Notes: generated by a model from the letters alone, not told the origin. Counted from the first letter of the stretch, positions 27,179 through 36,270 are shown. The stretch: DNA of 64,000 nt from Myxococcus stipitatus DSM 14675 (GCF_000331735.1 NC_020126.1:8435501-8499500), one strand, 5' to 3'. Translations and numbers: made by a program.

Positions 27179-28066
27179 TCAGTGCTTCAGGAGGCCCAGG
27201 AGCCGCAGCTCCTCGCCCAGCTTCACCGCGTTGGGCTCCGTCATGGGCACCAGCGGCAGCCGCACCTCCGGCCCGAAGAGGCCCAAGAGGTGCAATCCCC
27301 ACTTCACGGGGGTGGGGCTGGACTCGATGAAGAGCAGCCGGTGCAGGTTGTTCATCTTCACCTGCAGCTCGCGCGCCTTCGCGATGTCTCCCGCGCGCGC
27401 CAGCGCCACCAGGTCCGCCATCATCCGCGGCGCCAGGTTGGACGAGACGGAGATGACGCCCTTGCCACCACACGCGATGAACGGCAGCACCGTGAAGTCG
27501 TCGCCGGACAGCAGCGTCAGCCGGTCGCCGCACTTCTCCAGGAGGTCCACGGCGCGCGCCATGTTGCCGGTGGCCTCCTTGATGGCCACCACCTCCGGGA
27601 TGTCACACAGGCGCAGCATCGTCTCCGGCAGCAGGTCCACACCGGTGCGGCCCGGGACGTTGTACGCGATGATGGGGAAGCCCGGGTGCGCACGCGCCAC
27701 CGCCCGGAAGTGCTCCACCATGCCCGCCTGCGTGGGCTTGTTGTAGTACGGCGTGACGATGAGCGAGCCATCTGCTCCGGCCTCGCGCACGCGCGCCACG
27801 CTCTCGATGACCTCCGCGGTGTTGTTGGAGCCCGCGCCGCCGACGACTTTCGCGCGGCCCTTGGCCTCCTCCACCACCACGCGCACCGCGCGGGCCCGCT
27901 CGTCCGCCGTCATGGTGACGGACTCGCCCGTGGTGCCCATGGGAACCAGCACGCTGGTTCCGCCCTCGATCTGCTGCCGAACCAGCGCCCGGAACGCCGA
28001 CTCATCCAGCGCGCCATTCCGGAACGGGGTGGCCAGCGCCGTCATCGAGCCTTCGAAGGTCATCAT
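27179..28066 (-). CDS. dapA: 4-hydroxy-tetrahydrodipicolinate synthase
   Basis: A 295-residue TIM-barrel aldolase condensing pyruvate and aspartate semialdehyde. The motif set is complete: FEGSMTALATPFRNG, PMGTTGES (Thr dyad at about 46-47), the YNVPGRTG block with the catalytic Tyr, and IKEATGN with the Schiff-base Lys at about 165, then SGDDFTVLPFIACGGKGVISV. The start at 28066 reads MMTFEG; the second Met is an equally good start. It is 16 bp after lysA and 29 bp before dapB. Confidence 0.96.
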   Translation of the reverse strand: MMTFEGSMTALATPFRNGALDESAFRALVRQQIEGGTSVLVPMGTTGESVTMTADERARAVRVVVEEAKGRAKVVGGAGSNNTAEVIESVARVREAGADGSLIVTPYYNKPTQAGMVEHFRAVARAHPGFPIIAYNVPGRTGVDLLPETMLRLCDIPEVVAIKEATGNMARAVDLLEKCGDRLTLLSGDDFTVLPFIACGGKGVISVSSNLAPRMMADLVALARAGDIAKARELQVKMNNLHRLLFIESSPTPVKWGLHLLGLFGPEVRLPLVPMTEPNAVKLGEELRLLGLLKH

Positions 28067-28082
28067 GCTGGCGCTTATATGT

Positions 28083-29327
28083 TCAGGCCCGCTCGCCGCG
28101 CCAGAGATCCTCGGTGCGCTCCCGCTCCCGAACCACCCGCCACGCCTCGCCGTCCACCAGCACCTCGGCCGGGCGGGGACGCGAGTTGTAGTTGGAGGCC
28201 ATGCTCATCCCGTAGGCCCCGGCGCTGAGAAAGGCATACAGCTCGCCCGCTTGGGGAAGGACCAGGGAGCGGGCCTTGGCCAGCACATCGGTGGACTCAC
28301 ACACCGGCCCCACGACGTCCACCTCCACCGCCTTGCCGCCGCGCCGCTTCACCAGCGGGACGAAGCCGTGGTGGGCCTCGTAGAGCGCCGGGCGCAGGAG
28401 GTCGTTCATCCCCGCGTCCACGACGGCGAAGCGCCGCGCGGGCGTCTGCTTGCGGTACAGCACGCGCGTGAGCAGCACGCCCGCGTTGCCCACCAGTGAA
28501 CGTCCCGGCTCCAGCACCAGCCGCGCCCCGGTGTCCTTCGTCGCCGCGCACACCACGCGGGCGTACTCGGCGGCGGAAGGGGGCGTCTCGTCCACGTAGG
28601 TGATGCCCAGGCCGCCGCCGACGTCCAGGTACTCCAGCGCGTGCTTCTGGGCCTTGAGCGCCAGGTACAGCCCCGCGACCTTCGTGAGCGCCGCGCGCAG
28701 GGGCGCGCTCTGCGTGAGCTGCGAGCCGATGTGACAGTCCAGCCCCGCGGCCCGCACGCCCTTCATCTTCCGCGAGCGCGCGTACAGCTCCACCGCCTCC
28801 TCGAAGGGCACGCCGAACTTGGACGTCTTCAGGCCCGTGGCGATGTAGCGGTGCGTGCGCGCATCCACCTCCGGGTTGACCCGCAACGCGAACGGCGCGC
28901 GGCGGCCCATGCGACGACCCACCGCGTCCAGCGCCTCCAACTCCTCGGCGCTCTCCACGTTGAACAACAGGATGCCGGCGGCGAGCGCGGCCTCCATCTC
29001 CTCCGCCGTCTTGCCCACGCCCGCGAACACCGTCTTCGCCGGGTCGCCTCCCGCGTGCTTCACGCGGGCCAGCTCCCCTCCGGAGACGATGTCGAAGCCT
29101 CCGCCCAGCCCGGCGAACAGCTTGAGGATGGCCAGGTTGGAGTTGGCCTTCACCGAGTAGCAGAGCAGCGGCCGGGCCTCGGCGAAGGCCTCCGACACGG
29201 CGAGGAAGTGCCGCGTCAGGGCCTCGGTGGAATAGACATAGGTGGGCGTGCCCACCGCGTCGGCGATGGCGGGCAGCGGCACCTTCTCCGCGTGCAGCAC
29301 GCCCTTGCGAAAGACGAATGAACTCAC
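28083..29327 (-). CDS. lysA: Diaminopimelate decarboxylase
   Basis: A 414-residue PLP enzyme of fold type III making L-lysine from meso-diaminopimelate. The PLP Lys is in LLCYSVKANSNLAIL (about residue 54). Other signatures are GGGFDIVSGGEL, HIGSQL, YLDVGGGLGI, LEPGRSLVGNAG, the substrate Cys in VGPVCESTDVLA, and SAGAYGMSMASNYNSRPRP at the end. The GTG start overlaps the stop of the small lipoprotein gene (GTGA), so translation depends on it. This is the same lipoprotein-lysA order known from gammaproteobacteria such as Pseudomonas. Confidence 0.96.
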   Translation of the reverse strand: MSSFVFRKGVLHAEKVPLPAIADAVGTPTYVYSTEALTRHFLAVSEAFAEARPLLCYSVKANSNLAILKLFAGLGGGFDIVSGGELARVKHAGGDPAKTVFAGVGKTAEEMEAALAAGILLFNVESAEELEALDAVGRRMGRRAPFALRVNPEVDARTHRYIATGLKTSKFGVPFEEAVELYARSRKMKGVRAAGLDCHIGSQLTQSAPLRAALTKVAGLYLALKAQKHALEYLDVGGGLGITYVDETPPSAAEYARVVCAATKDTGARLVLEPGRSLVGNAGVLLTRVLYRKQTPARRFAVVDAGMNDLLRPALYEAHHGFVPLVKRRGGKAVEVDVVGPVCESTDVLAKARSLVLPQAGELYAFLSAGAYGMSMASNYNSRPRPAEVLVDGEAWRVVRERERTEDLWRGERA

Positions 29328-29563
29328 GGAGAACCCGCGTCTTCGATGGGCGTGGGCGTCAGGATTCCCGCGTCCGTCGTGGCCATCAGCGACGGCCCCG
29401 CGGTCTCCACGCTCGTCTGCTCCGTGTCCGACGGCGGCGGAGGGGTCTCCGTCGCCGGGACAGGGGCCGCCAGGGGCGGCTTCGGGGCCCCCTTGATGCC
29501 GCACGCCACCATCCCCAACGCCAGGATGGCGGCGACACTCAGCGACGTGAAGGCCCGGGACAT
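29324..29563 (-). CDS. Small LptM/YifL-like lipoprotein
   Basis: A 79-residue predicted lipoprotein. A signal segment of about 20 residues ends in GMVAC, and the mature chain begins CGIKGAPKPPL, matching the CG-x-KGP start that defines the LptM (YifL) family, which helps mature the LPS transporter LptD in enteric bacteria. The remainder is Pro/Thr-rich and unstructured. Position supports the call: it is directly upstream of lysA with a GTGA overlap and only two bases after the outer-membrane protein gene. Because the protein is so short, LptM function is an inference. Confidence 0.7.
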   Translation of the reverse strand: MSRAFTSLSVAAILALGMVACGIKGAPKPPLAAPVPATETPPPPSDTEQTSVETAGPSLMATTDAGILTPTPIEDAGSP

Positions 29564-29565
29564 GG

Positions 29566-31377
29566 CTAGAACTTGATGCCCAGCCAGCCACGCACGGTGT
29601 GCGGCGTCTCCAGGTCGACCTGGGGATCCAGGTTGAACGCCTCCAGGCCCGACATCGGGAAGAGGATGCCGTAGGCGACGCCCGCGATGAAGCCGTCCTC
29701 GGACGTGTAGTCCACGCCCGCGTTCAGCTCGATGCCCAGGGACTTGTTGAGCGAGGACGGCGTCGACTCGGAGTAGATGGCCTGCGAGTAGATGATGCGG
29801 CCCCACAGGTCGATGCCCGGCGCCACCGAGTACTTCGCGGACGGCCGCACGTAGAACGCGTCGGTGATGCCGCCAATCAGCTCACGCCACAGGATGAGGT
29901 CGACGCGGTAGTCGCGGTTGAAGCGGAAGTTGCGGATGTCCTTGTCGGAGCAGCCACCGCTGTCGCAGCGGTACTGGGGCCCTTCCACGTCGCCGCGCTC
30001 GGGGTAGAAGCGGTCCGAGTTCGGGCCATTCTTGCGGCCCGGGTAGTTGCCGAAGCCCGGCGCCTTGTCGCCCGAGGCGAAGCCCAGCTCCATGTTGATG
30101 GACAGCTTCTGGTCCAGGAACTTCATCTCACCCTGGACCACGCCGCCGAACTGCGTCACGTCCAGGCTCTGGTTGAAGGACGTCTCACCGGGGATGAGCG
30201 CGCGGTTGCCAATCTTGCCGAGCACCGCGGCGAGCTCGAACTCCACCCGCCAGTTGCGCTCCTCGTAGCGCAGCCAGAAGTCCGGGATGTACAGCGACGC
30301 GTCGCGGGGGATGAAGCCGCTCGGGTTGCCGTTGGCGTCCTGCGTGTCCTGGTAGCGCTGCGTGCGCCAGGCGAAGTGCAGGCCGTACTGGAGCACGCCC
30401 TGGTTGTTCTCCAGCTTGGAGCGGATCTGCGCGTCCGTATCGCGGCGGGCGATGGCCAGCACCCAGCTGTGGGCGTCATCCGCGTTGGTCAGGTCGATGG
30501 GCTCGCCCTGGGCCTCCTTCTTGCTGACGGTGCCCTCCGCGTTGAAGTCCAGCATCGGCGTGATGTACCAGCCGGCGAACGGCTCGGTGACGAACTGGAT
30601 GCGGTCCACGGTGTCGCCGTAGTCGCAGTCGAAGCAGTTGCCATCGTTGCGCATCATGCCCAGGCCCCACTGGCTGCCCATGCGGCCGAAGCGCAGGATG
30701 CCCACCGGGGTGTTCACCTCGCCGTAGGCGCGGCGCAGCTTGATGGAGTCCGACAGCGTGTCACCCAGCGACTCCTGGTCCTCGGAGAAGATGGTGAAGA
30801 GGTTGCGCTGCTGGCCCGGGTAGAGCGTGTCGGGCGAGGCGCCCATGACCATGTTGTCCAGGCCGTCCACCTGCAGCTTGATGCGGACCTGCTCGGACAC
30901 GTTGAACGTGGGGTCCAGGCGCAGGCGCATGGTGGCGAAGGCCTGGGTGCGGTCTCCGGCGCGCGGCGAGCGCGGGAAGATCTCCGGGACGCTCGTCGGC
31001 CTGCCCAGGTCGAACTTGTAGAAGAGCGTGGGGCGCAGGCGGAAGTAGCCGTCGAGCGAGAAGATCTCCAGCTTGCGCTGCTCCTCCGGGTACTCCTCGC
31101 TCCACTCCTCGCCGTTGAGGGACTGCTTGGCGGCCTCGGCGCGAATCTCTCCGCGCAGCTCCTGCTTGGTGGCCTCCAGGTCGTCGCGGGTGACGGCTTC
31201 GCCCTCGGGGGCGGGGGGCTGCGCGGGGGCGACGGCCGGAGACTCGGCGGAGGTGGCGGGCGCGGGCGCCGGCGCGGACTCCGTGGCGGGAGCGGGCGGC
31301 GGCGTGCTCCCGGCAGGCGCCTGGGCGGCGGCCGTGGAGGAAGCGACGAGCAGCGCCGCCAGCAGGACGTGAGACAT
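29566..31377 (-). CDS. Outer-membrane beta-barrel protein, TIGR04551-like
   Basis: A 603-residue secreted protein. A signal peptide (MSHVLLAALLVASSTAAAQA) is followed by a disordered Pro/Ala stretch to about residue 65, a short charged helix (DDLEATKQELRGEIRAEAAK), and a long beta-rich region with aromatic strands (FRLRPTLFYKFDLGR, LRFGRMGSQWGLGMM, TPHTVRGWLGIKF at the end). The terminal Phe is typical of outer-membrane barrels. It resembles a family found mainly in deltaproteobacteria that I believe is TIGR04551; the name is from memory. It heads the lysA-dap operon. Four Cys in CFDCDYGD and CDSGGCSDKD are unusual for a barrel and may form loop disulfides. Confidence 0.72.
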   Translation of the reverse strand: MSHVLLAALLVASSTAAAQAPAGSTPPPAPATESAPAPAPATSAESPAVAPAQPPAPEGEAVTRDDLEATKQELRGEIRAEAAKQSLNGEEWSEEYPEEQRKLEIFSLDGYFRLRPTLFYKFDLGRPTSVPEIFPRSPRAGDRTQAFATMRLRLDPTFNVSEQVRIKLQVDGLDNMVMGASPDTLYPGQQRNLFTIFSEDQESLGDTLSDSIKLRRAYGEVNTPVGILRFGRMGSQWGLGMMRNDGNCFDCDYGDTVDRIQFVTEPFAGWYITPMLDFNAEGTVSKKEAQGEPIDLTNADDAHSWVLAIARRDTDAQIRSKLENNQGVLQYGLHFAWRTQRYQDTQDANGNPSGFIPRDASLYIPDFWLRYEERNWRVEFELAAVLGKIGNRALIPGETSFNQSLDVTQFGGVVQGEMKFLDQKLSINMELGFASGDKAPGFGNYPGRKNGPNSDRFYPERGDVEGPQYRCDSGGCSDKDIRNFRFNRDYRVDLILWRELIGGITDAFYVRPSAKYSVAPGIDLWGRIIYSQAIYSESTPSSLNKSLGIELNAGVDYTSEDGFIAGVAYGILFPMSGLEAFNLDPQVDLETPHTVRGWLGIKF

Positions 31378-31505
31378 GGGCAACGATCTCCAGGGCCGCT
31401 CGGGGCGGCCGGGTCGGAAAGGCGGGCGATTCAAGCCATGGGACAGGGGGGTGTCAACGCCAACCGGGACGCGAGTTCGCGCCGTCAACGCCAAGACGTC
31501 AGGAG

Positions 31506-32327
31506 TCATTTCCCGACCCTCCCCCGGGGTTGGCACTTGGGACAGGCATAAGTGGTGCGTCCGGCCTGGGGGAAGGACTCCACGGTGGAACCACACCGGG
31601 AGCATGGGCCGTCCCCCCGGCCATACACCAGGAACGGATTCTCGGAGCCCCCCTCCTCCAGGTACACGGGCTCCTCCCCCTCCTGCTCCTCGAGGCCGAA
31701 GTCGATGCTCTCGCGGATGGCCTGGACCAGGCGCTTCCAGTCGTCCGGGGCGAGGGTGGAGGGCTTCCGGGCGGGGTGGAGGTGGGCGCGGAACAGCGCC
31801 TCCGCGGCGTGGATGTTCCCCAGGCCGGCGATGCGGCCCTGGTCCATGAGGGCCACCTTGAGGTCCTGCTTGGAGGTCCCCACGGCCTCGGCGAGCTGCC
31901 CCGCGGTGAGGCCATCCGCCAGCGGGTCGCGCCCCAGGGCCTTCACCACGTCCAGGGAGCGCAGGCTCGCGGCGGGCGCGGGCTCCATCCGTCCGAACAT
32001 CCGGGCATCCGCGAAGTGGAGCACGTGGCCGTCGTCCAGGTGGAACCGGGCGCGGCTGAAGCGCACCTCGTCGCCTTCCTTGCGGCGGACGAACTTGCCC
32101 GTCATCCCCAGGTGACCCAGGACGCCGTGGCCATCCTCGAAGGAGAAGAGGAGGTACTTGCCCCTGCGGACGAGCGACGTCAGCCGGCCGCGAATCTTCG
32201 TGAACGCGGCGCGCTCCGCGCCACGGAAGATGCGGGTGTCATCCGCCTCCGCGCGCACGAGCTGATGTCCATCGAACCAGCGCACCAGGTTGCGCCGAGC
32301 GATTTCCACTTCGGGTAACTCAGGCAT
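31506..32327 (-). CDS. mutM: Formamidopyrimidine-DNA glycosylase
   Basis: A 273-residue base-excision repair enzyme removing oxidised purines and nicking abasic sites. It starts with the required MPELPEVE (catalytic P2 and E3 after Met removal). It has the VRRGKYLLF block with the DNA-contacting Lys near residue 57, the helix-two-turn-helix region GLGNIHAAEALF, and a C-terminal zinc finger (CSRCGSTVE, then YACPKCQ). The start is fixed by the motif. ku lies upstream on the same strand, 110 bp away, so the two repair genes may be cotranscribed. Confidence 0.95.
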   Translation of the reverse strand: MPELPEVEIARRNLVRWFDGHQLVRAEADDTRIFRGAERAAFTKIRGRLTSLVRRGKYLLFSFEDGHGVLGHLGMTGKFVRRKEGDEVRFSRARFHLDDGHVLHFADARMFGRMEPAPAASLRSLDVVKALGRDPLADGLTAGQLAEAVGTSKQDLKVALMDQGRIAGLGNIHAAEALFRAHLHPARKPSTLAPDDWKRLVQAIRESIDFGLEEQEGEEPVYLEEGGSENPFLVYGRGDGPCSRCGSTVESFPQAGRTTYACPKCQPRGRVGK

Positions 32328-32436
32328 CCGCCCTGGCACATAGCACCGGGGCTCGCCCGGCCCACGCATTTCTTGCGGCCATCTGTGCGCCAGGACTCAG
32401 CGATGACCACCGCACATCCCCGGCCGGCGCGTCTGC

Positions 32437-33354
32437 TCAGGACGAGGAGGGCTCGCCTCCGTCGTCGTCCGACCGCTCGCGGGACGGCGGCGTCGGGGGG
32501 CTCTTCTCGCGGGTGTCGCGGGCCGCCAGCGAGGGCCGCACCCGCAAGGTCCCTTCGGAAGGGGGCGTCGCCGGCCCCGAGCGGAGCGCCTCCAGGCCCT
32601 TCTCGAGCACCCCCAGCAGCGCCTCCGCCGCCACCACCCGCATGCGCGGTGGCCGCCGCGAGCGAGGACCGGAGTGGGCACGGCGCTCCAGGAAGGCCAT
32701 CACCCGCTCACGGTGGACATCGGGATGACGGCGGGGGTCGAAGTCGACGGAGCGCGACGCGATGAGGCTCCGCAGGGCCTCCAGCTCCCCCGAGTCGAGG
32801 GGAGTCCCCGCCGTGGCCTGCTCGGCGAGCGCTTCCGGGGCGACCCTGTCCTCCATCGCGTGCAGGGTGGTCAGCACGAGCCCCCGTCCATGAGGCCGCA
32901 CGAGGCACAGGTGCCCCTTCTGGTACAGCACCAGCCGCCCCACGCCCGCCCGGCCCGAGTCCTGGAGCGCCGCCGTCAGCAGCGCGTACGCGTGCTCCGC
33001 GCCCTGGGCGGGGACCAGGTGGTAGGACGTATCGAACAGCAGCGAGTCCACCTGGGCCGGGTCGACGAAGTCCTCCAGCGCGAGGACCCGGCTGGCCGTG
33101 GGGTCCAGCGCGTCCAGCTCTCCGCGCGTCACGGTGACATGGCGTCCATCCGGCAGCGTGTAGCCCCGCACCACGTGGTCCAGGGGGACCTCCTCGCCGT
33201 CGACCGAGCACACCCGCTTGTTCTGGATGCGAGCGCCGTCCGCGTCGTGGAGCAGGTGGAATCGCGCCTGATGGGAGGCCACGGCGCCGTGGAGACGCAC
33301 CGGGAGCGTCAGCGGTCCGAAGCTCAGCGACCCCACCCAGACTGGACGCGACAT
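32437..33354 (-). CDS. ku: Ku DNA end-binding protein
   Basis: A 305-residue bacterial Ku homolog, which forms a homodimeric ring on double-strand ends for non-homologous end joining. The start SRPVWVGSLSFGPLTLPVRL is the classical Ku opening. It is followed by RIQNKRVCSVDGEEVPLDHVVRGY, the core DFVDPAQVDSLLFDTSYHLVP, and LVLYQKGHLCLVRPHGRGL. The C-terminal end (from about 235) is basic then Ser/Pro-rich and acidic, longer than in the shortest Ku proteins. No LigD gene is adjacent; it must be elsewhere. ATG 33354 has GGAGG five bases upstream. Confidence 0.93.
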   Translation of the reverse strand: MSRPVWVGSLSFGPLTLPVRLHGAVASHQARFHLLHDADGARIQNKRVCSVDGEEVPLDHVVRGYTLPDGRHVTVTRGELDALDPTASRVLALEDFVDPAQVDSLLFDTSYHLVPAQGAEHAYALLTAALQDSGRAGVGRLVLYQKGHLCLVRPHGRGLVLTTLHAMEDRVAPEALAEQATAGTPLDSGELEALRSLIASRSVDFDPRRHPDVHRERVMAFLERRAHSGPRSRRPPRMRVVAAEALLGVLEKGLEALRSGPATPPSEGTLRVRPSLAARDTREKSPPTPPSRERSDDDGGEPSSS

Positions 33355-33508
33355 CACGGCCTCCTCGTCTCTCGAAAGCTCGGTCCCCGAGGGCGCGGAG
33401 GCAAGACCCGGTGGGAAGCGGCACGAGGGGCTTGCCGTCGAGGCGCACGCTGCCCAAGAGTCCGGGCGGTCGCTCTCTCAACGCATCAACCGGAACAGAA
33501 AGGCGCAC

Positions 33509-34339
33509 GTGGCCATGCAGCGGATTCTCTCGGCGGTTTGGAGCCTCGCCCTCGTCATGGGTGTGACGGCGGGCTGCACCCAGCAGCGCGTCCAGGCGGA
33601 GAAGGCTCTCGCGAAGACCTTCATCACGGATGAGCAGGAGGAGGAGATCGGCAAGCAGGTGAAGCAGGAGCTGGAGCAGAAGGAGAAGGTCAAGTACGTG
33701 CAGGACCCGGCGGTCGTCGAGTACGTGCGCAACCTCTCGGCCCCCATCATCCGGCAGGCCACCAAGGACCGGCCCGGGGTGAAGTGGAAGATCAACGTCA
33801 TCGACGACCCGAAGCAGGTGAACGCGTTCGCGACGCCGGGTGGCTACCTGTACGTGTACACGGGCCTCATCCTGGCGTCCGACACGGAGGCGGAGCTGGC
33901 GGGGGTCATGGCGCACGAGGCGGGGCACGTCGTCGGCCGTCACTCGGCGCGGGCGATGGTGAACCAGATGGGCCTGCAGACCGTCACGCAGGTCGCGCTG
34001 GGGCAGAACCCGGGCGCGGCCGCGCAGGTCGCCGCCCAGCTCGTCGGGGGTGGCGCGATGCTGGCGCACAGCCGCAGCGAGGAGTCGGAGGCGGATGAGT
34101 ATGGCGCGCGCTATTCGTCCGGCGCGGGCTATGACCCGCGGGGCCTCATCACCTTCTTCGAGAAGCTCCAGGCGATGCAGGGTCAGTCGCCGGGCATCAT
34201 GAAGTGGCTCAGCACCCACCCGACCAACCAGGACCGCATCGCGGACCTCCAGCGGTACATCTCGCAGAAGAACCTGCGCGGTACGAACAACAGCCCCGGG
34301 CAGCTTCCGGCCATCAAGCAGAAGCTGGGCGGACGCTGA
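33509..34339 (+). CDS. M48-family zinc metalloprotease, lipoprotein
   Basis: A 276-residue protein with a lipoprotein-type leader ending VTAGC (Cys about 23), then a helical segment and the gluzincin active site HEAGH (136-140) with the third ligand in the EESEADEYG block (about 193-200). It closes with WLSTHPTNQDRIADL, as in BepA/YfgC-like envelope quality-control proteases. Likely location: periplasmic face of a membrane, degrading misfolded outer-membrane proteins. The start may be GTG 33509 or ATG 33515. The next gene in the same direction is an S1C protease, although a strong hairpin separates them. Confidence 0.9.
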   Translation: MAMQRILSAVWSLALVMGVTAGCTQQRVQAEKALAKTFITDEQEEEIGKQVKQELEQKEKVKYVQDPAVVEYVRNLSAPIIRQATKDRPGVKWKINVIDDPKQVNAFATPGGYLYVYTGLILASDTEAELAGVMAHEAGHVVGRHSARAMVNQMGLQTVTQVALGQNPGAAAQVAAQLVGGGAMLAHSRSEESEADEYGARYSSGAGYDPRGLITFFEKLQAMQGQSPGIMKWLSTHPTNQDRIADLQRYISQKNLRGTNNSPGQLPAIKQKLGGR

Positions 34340-34358
34340 GCCTTTTCGGATGGAAGTG

Positions 34359-34398
34359 ACCGCGAGACCTCGGGCCCCGCGCCCGAGGTCCACGCGGT
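34359..34398 (+). terminator. Hairpin between the M48 and S1C protease genes
   Basis: A perfect 9-bp stem, ACCTCGGGC (34367-34375) with GCCCGAGGT (34381-34389), and an outer ACCGCG/CGCGGT pair (34359-34364, 34393-34398). It is probably a terminator or attenuator before the S1C gene. Confidence 0.5.
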
Positions 34399-34428
34399 GA
34401 AGCACCTGAAGCGCAGGGGGAACCCGAC

Positions 34429-36270
34429 ATGTCAGACGAGAGCAAGACGAGGTGCCTCCGGTGCGGCGCGCCGGATGCGGGGAATGTGGCGAGGTGTGTC
34501 TGCGGCTCCAGTCTGCTGGTCGACGTCGTGCTGAAGCAGGCCGTGGAGGATGAGCGCCTGCGCTTCGCGCTCGCCCGAGCCATCGCCCTGCTCGGCGCGC
34601 CCGCCCCCGCCTTCTCCGAGGCACGCAAGGCGCTGACCACCCCGGAGCTCCCCATCGTCCGAGGTGCCTTCCGCGCCTTCGCCGAGAAGCTCCTCGCCGT
34701 GTTCTCCGCCCATGGCGTGAGCGCGGCCCTCCGCCCCACCGAGGCGCTCGCGGTCGCGCCCCCGCCCTCCAGCGCACGGCGGCTCCGGGGGGTGCCCATC
34801 GCCGCGCTCGTCCTCGGCGGGGTCATCGCGGGCCTCTGGATGGCCCGCTCGCCCAAGCTCGCCCGCGCGACCTCGGCCGTCGCGGACCTGGTCCCCGGCG
34901 GTGGCACCGAAGCAGCCCCCGAGGCCGCGAAGCCCCCGGCACCAGCACCCCTGTCCACGAAGGAGATTGGCCGCCTCGCCACGCCCAGCACCCTCAGCTT
35001 GAGGTGCGAGGGGAAGATGGGCTCCGGCTTCTTCGTGGAGCCCGAGCTGGCGCTGACGAACGAGCACGTGGTGTGCCCGCCCGGGAAGATGATGACGGTG
35101 GTGCTCCCGGATGGCCGCCAGTTGCTCGGCGAGACGCTGAAGCGCGACGCGGAGCTGGACATCGCCACCGTGCGCGTCGTGGGCGCCAACGCGCGCCCCT
35201 TGAAGCTCGGCGACGTCACCCAGCTGGAGCCCGGGGACCCGCTGGTCATCATCGGCAGCCCCAAGGGGCTCGACTTCACCGTCCACGAGGGGAAGGTGGG
35301 CTTCGTGGGCCGGCAGTACCTGGGCACGGGCTACGTGCAGGTCAACGCCTCCGTCAATCCAGGCAACAGCGGCGGGCCCCTGCTGAATGGCCAGGGCGAG
35401 GTCGTCGGCATCGTGTCGCTCAAGATCGAGAACGCGGATGGCCTGGGCCTCGCGCTGCCCCTCCCCTACGCCAGCAAGCTCATCTCCTTCTCCCCGTCCC
35501 CCGAAGCCAGCGCGCGCTGGGAGGAGCAGCTCGAGCGCGTGGCTCGGGACGAGGAGCGGGAGATGGCGCGCTTCAAGCAGGACACGGGACAGCCCGCGCT
35601 CCTGCCCGTCCGGAACCTCGAGGGGCTGGGCCTCATCGCCCTGCTCGTCGAGCGCTTCGACGCGCCCCCCACGAGCGTGAAGCGCCGCATGGAACTCGAG
35701 GCCGGTGGCACGACCTGCACGCTCGACGTGGAGTTCGACGACTGGCGCCCCTTGAGCGAGGCCATGAACCAGGAGAAGGACTCGCGCCGCCTGCGCTGGT
35801 TCATCTCCCGAGGCCTCACCTCGGGAGTCTATCTGAGCGGCGCGCGGCTGCCCGTGGAGACCTGCGCACTGCCCTCTGCGGGGAGCGCGTGGCTGAAGGT
35901 GGGCCAGGGCGGAGAGAACCCCGAGCGCGTCGAAGTCCCGCTCCAGGACATCCAGGCCGCGCGCGATATCTGGAACCGCAACCCGGCGGGCATCAAGCGC
36001 TGGGAGCAGAACCGCTGGCGGCAGCGGCAGGAGAACGCACGCACGCGCGAAGAGGCGGAGCGGTGGCGCACCTCCTTCAGCAAGGCGCGGGCGCGGCTCG
36101 CCCGCTTCGAGGCGGAGCGCGACCAACTGAAGCTGGAGGCGGCCTCCGGCAAGCAGGTATCGAAGCGCCAGCGCGAGGTCGACTCCGAGGTGAAGCTCGC
36201 GAGCGAACAACTCGCGGACCTCGAGCGGCACGCCACCCAGCAGAACGTCCCCTCGACGTGGCGCCAGTAG
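34429..36270 (+). CDS. Membrane-anchored trypsin-like (S1C) serine protease with zinc ribbon and coiled coil
   Basis: A 613-residue protein in four parts. A small zinc ribbon at the N-terminus (CLRCG at 9-13 and CVCG at 23-26) is followed by a helical region and a transmembrane helix (about 124-142). The chymotrypsin-fold protease has His213 (TNEHVV), Asp244 (LDIATVRV) and Ser314 (NPGNSGGPL). No PDZ domain follows; instead there is a region of about 200 residues and a charged coiled coil (about 530-605). This is a DegP/HtrA-related core in an unusual frame: zinc ribbon in the cytoplasm, protease outside. The substrate is unknown. Confidence 0.85.
   Translation: MSDESKTRCLRCGAPDAGNVARCVCGSSLLVDVVLKQAVEDERLRFALARAIALLGAPAPAFSEARKALTTPELPIVRGAFRAFAEKLLAVFSAHGVSAALRPTEALAVAPPPSSARRLRGVPIAALVLGGVIAGLWMARSPKLARATSAVADLVPGGGTEAAPEAAKPPAPAPLSTKEIGRLATPSTLSLRCEGKMGSGFFVEPELALTNEHVVCPPGKMMTVVLPDGRQLLGETLKRDAELDIATVRVVGANARPLKLGDVTQLEPGDPLVIIGSPKGLDFTVHEGKVGFVGRQYLGTGYVQVNASVNPGNSGGPLLNGQGEVVGIVSLKIENADGLGLALPLPYASKLISFSPSPEASARWEEQLERVARDEEREMARFKQDTGQPALLPVRNLEGLGLIALLVERFDAPPTSVKRRMELEAGGTTCTLDVEFDDWRPLSEAMNQEKDSRRLRWFISRGLTSGVYLSGARLPVETCALPSAGSAWLKVGQGGENPERVEVPLQDIQAARDIWNRNPAGIKRWEQNRWRQRQENARTREEAERWRTSFSKARARLARFEAERDQLKLEAASGKQVSKRQREVDSEVKLASEQLADLERHATQQNVPSTWRQ

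Noticed and set aside
29599..31551. Plus-strand frame of 650 codons opposite the outer-membrane protein gene
   Set aside because: Arg/Val/His-rich low-complexity shadow; the minus strand has a signal peptide and barrel features.
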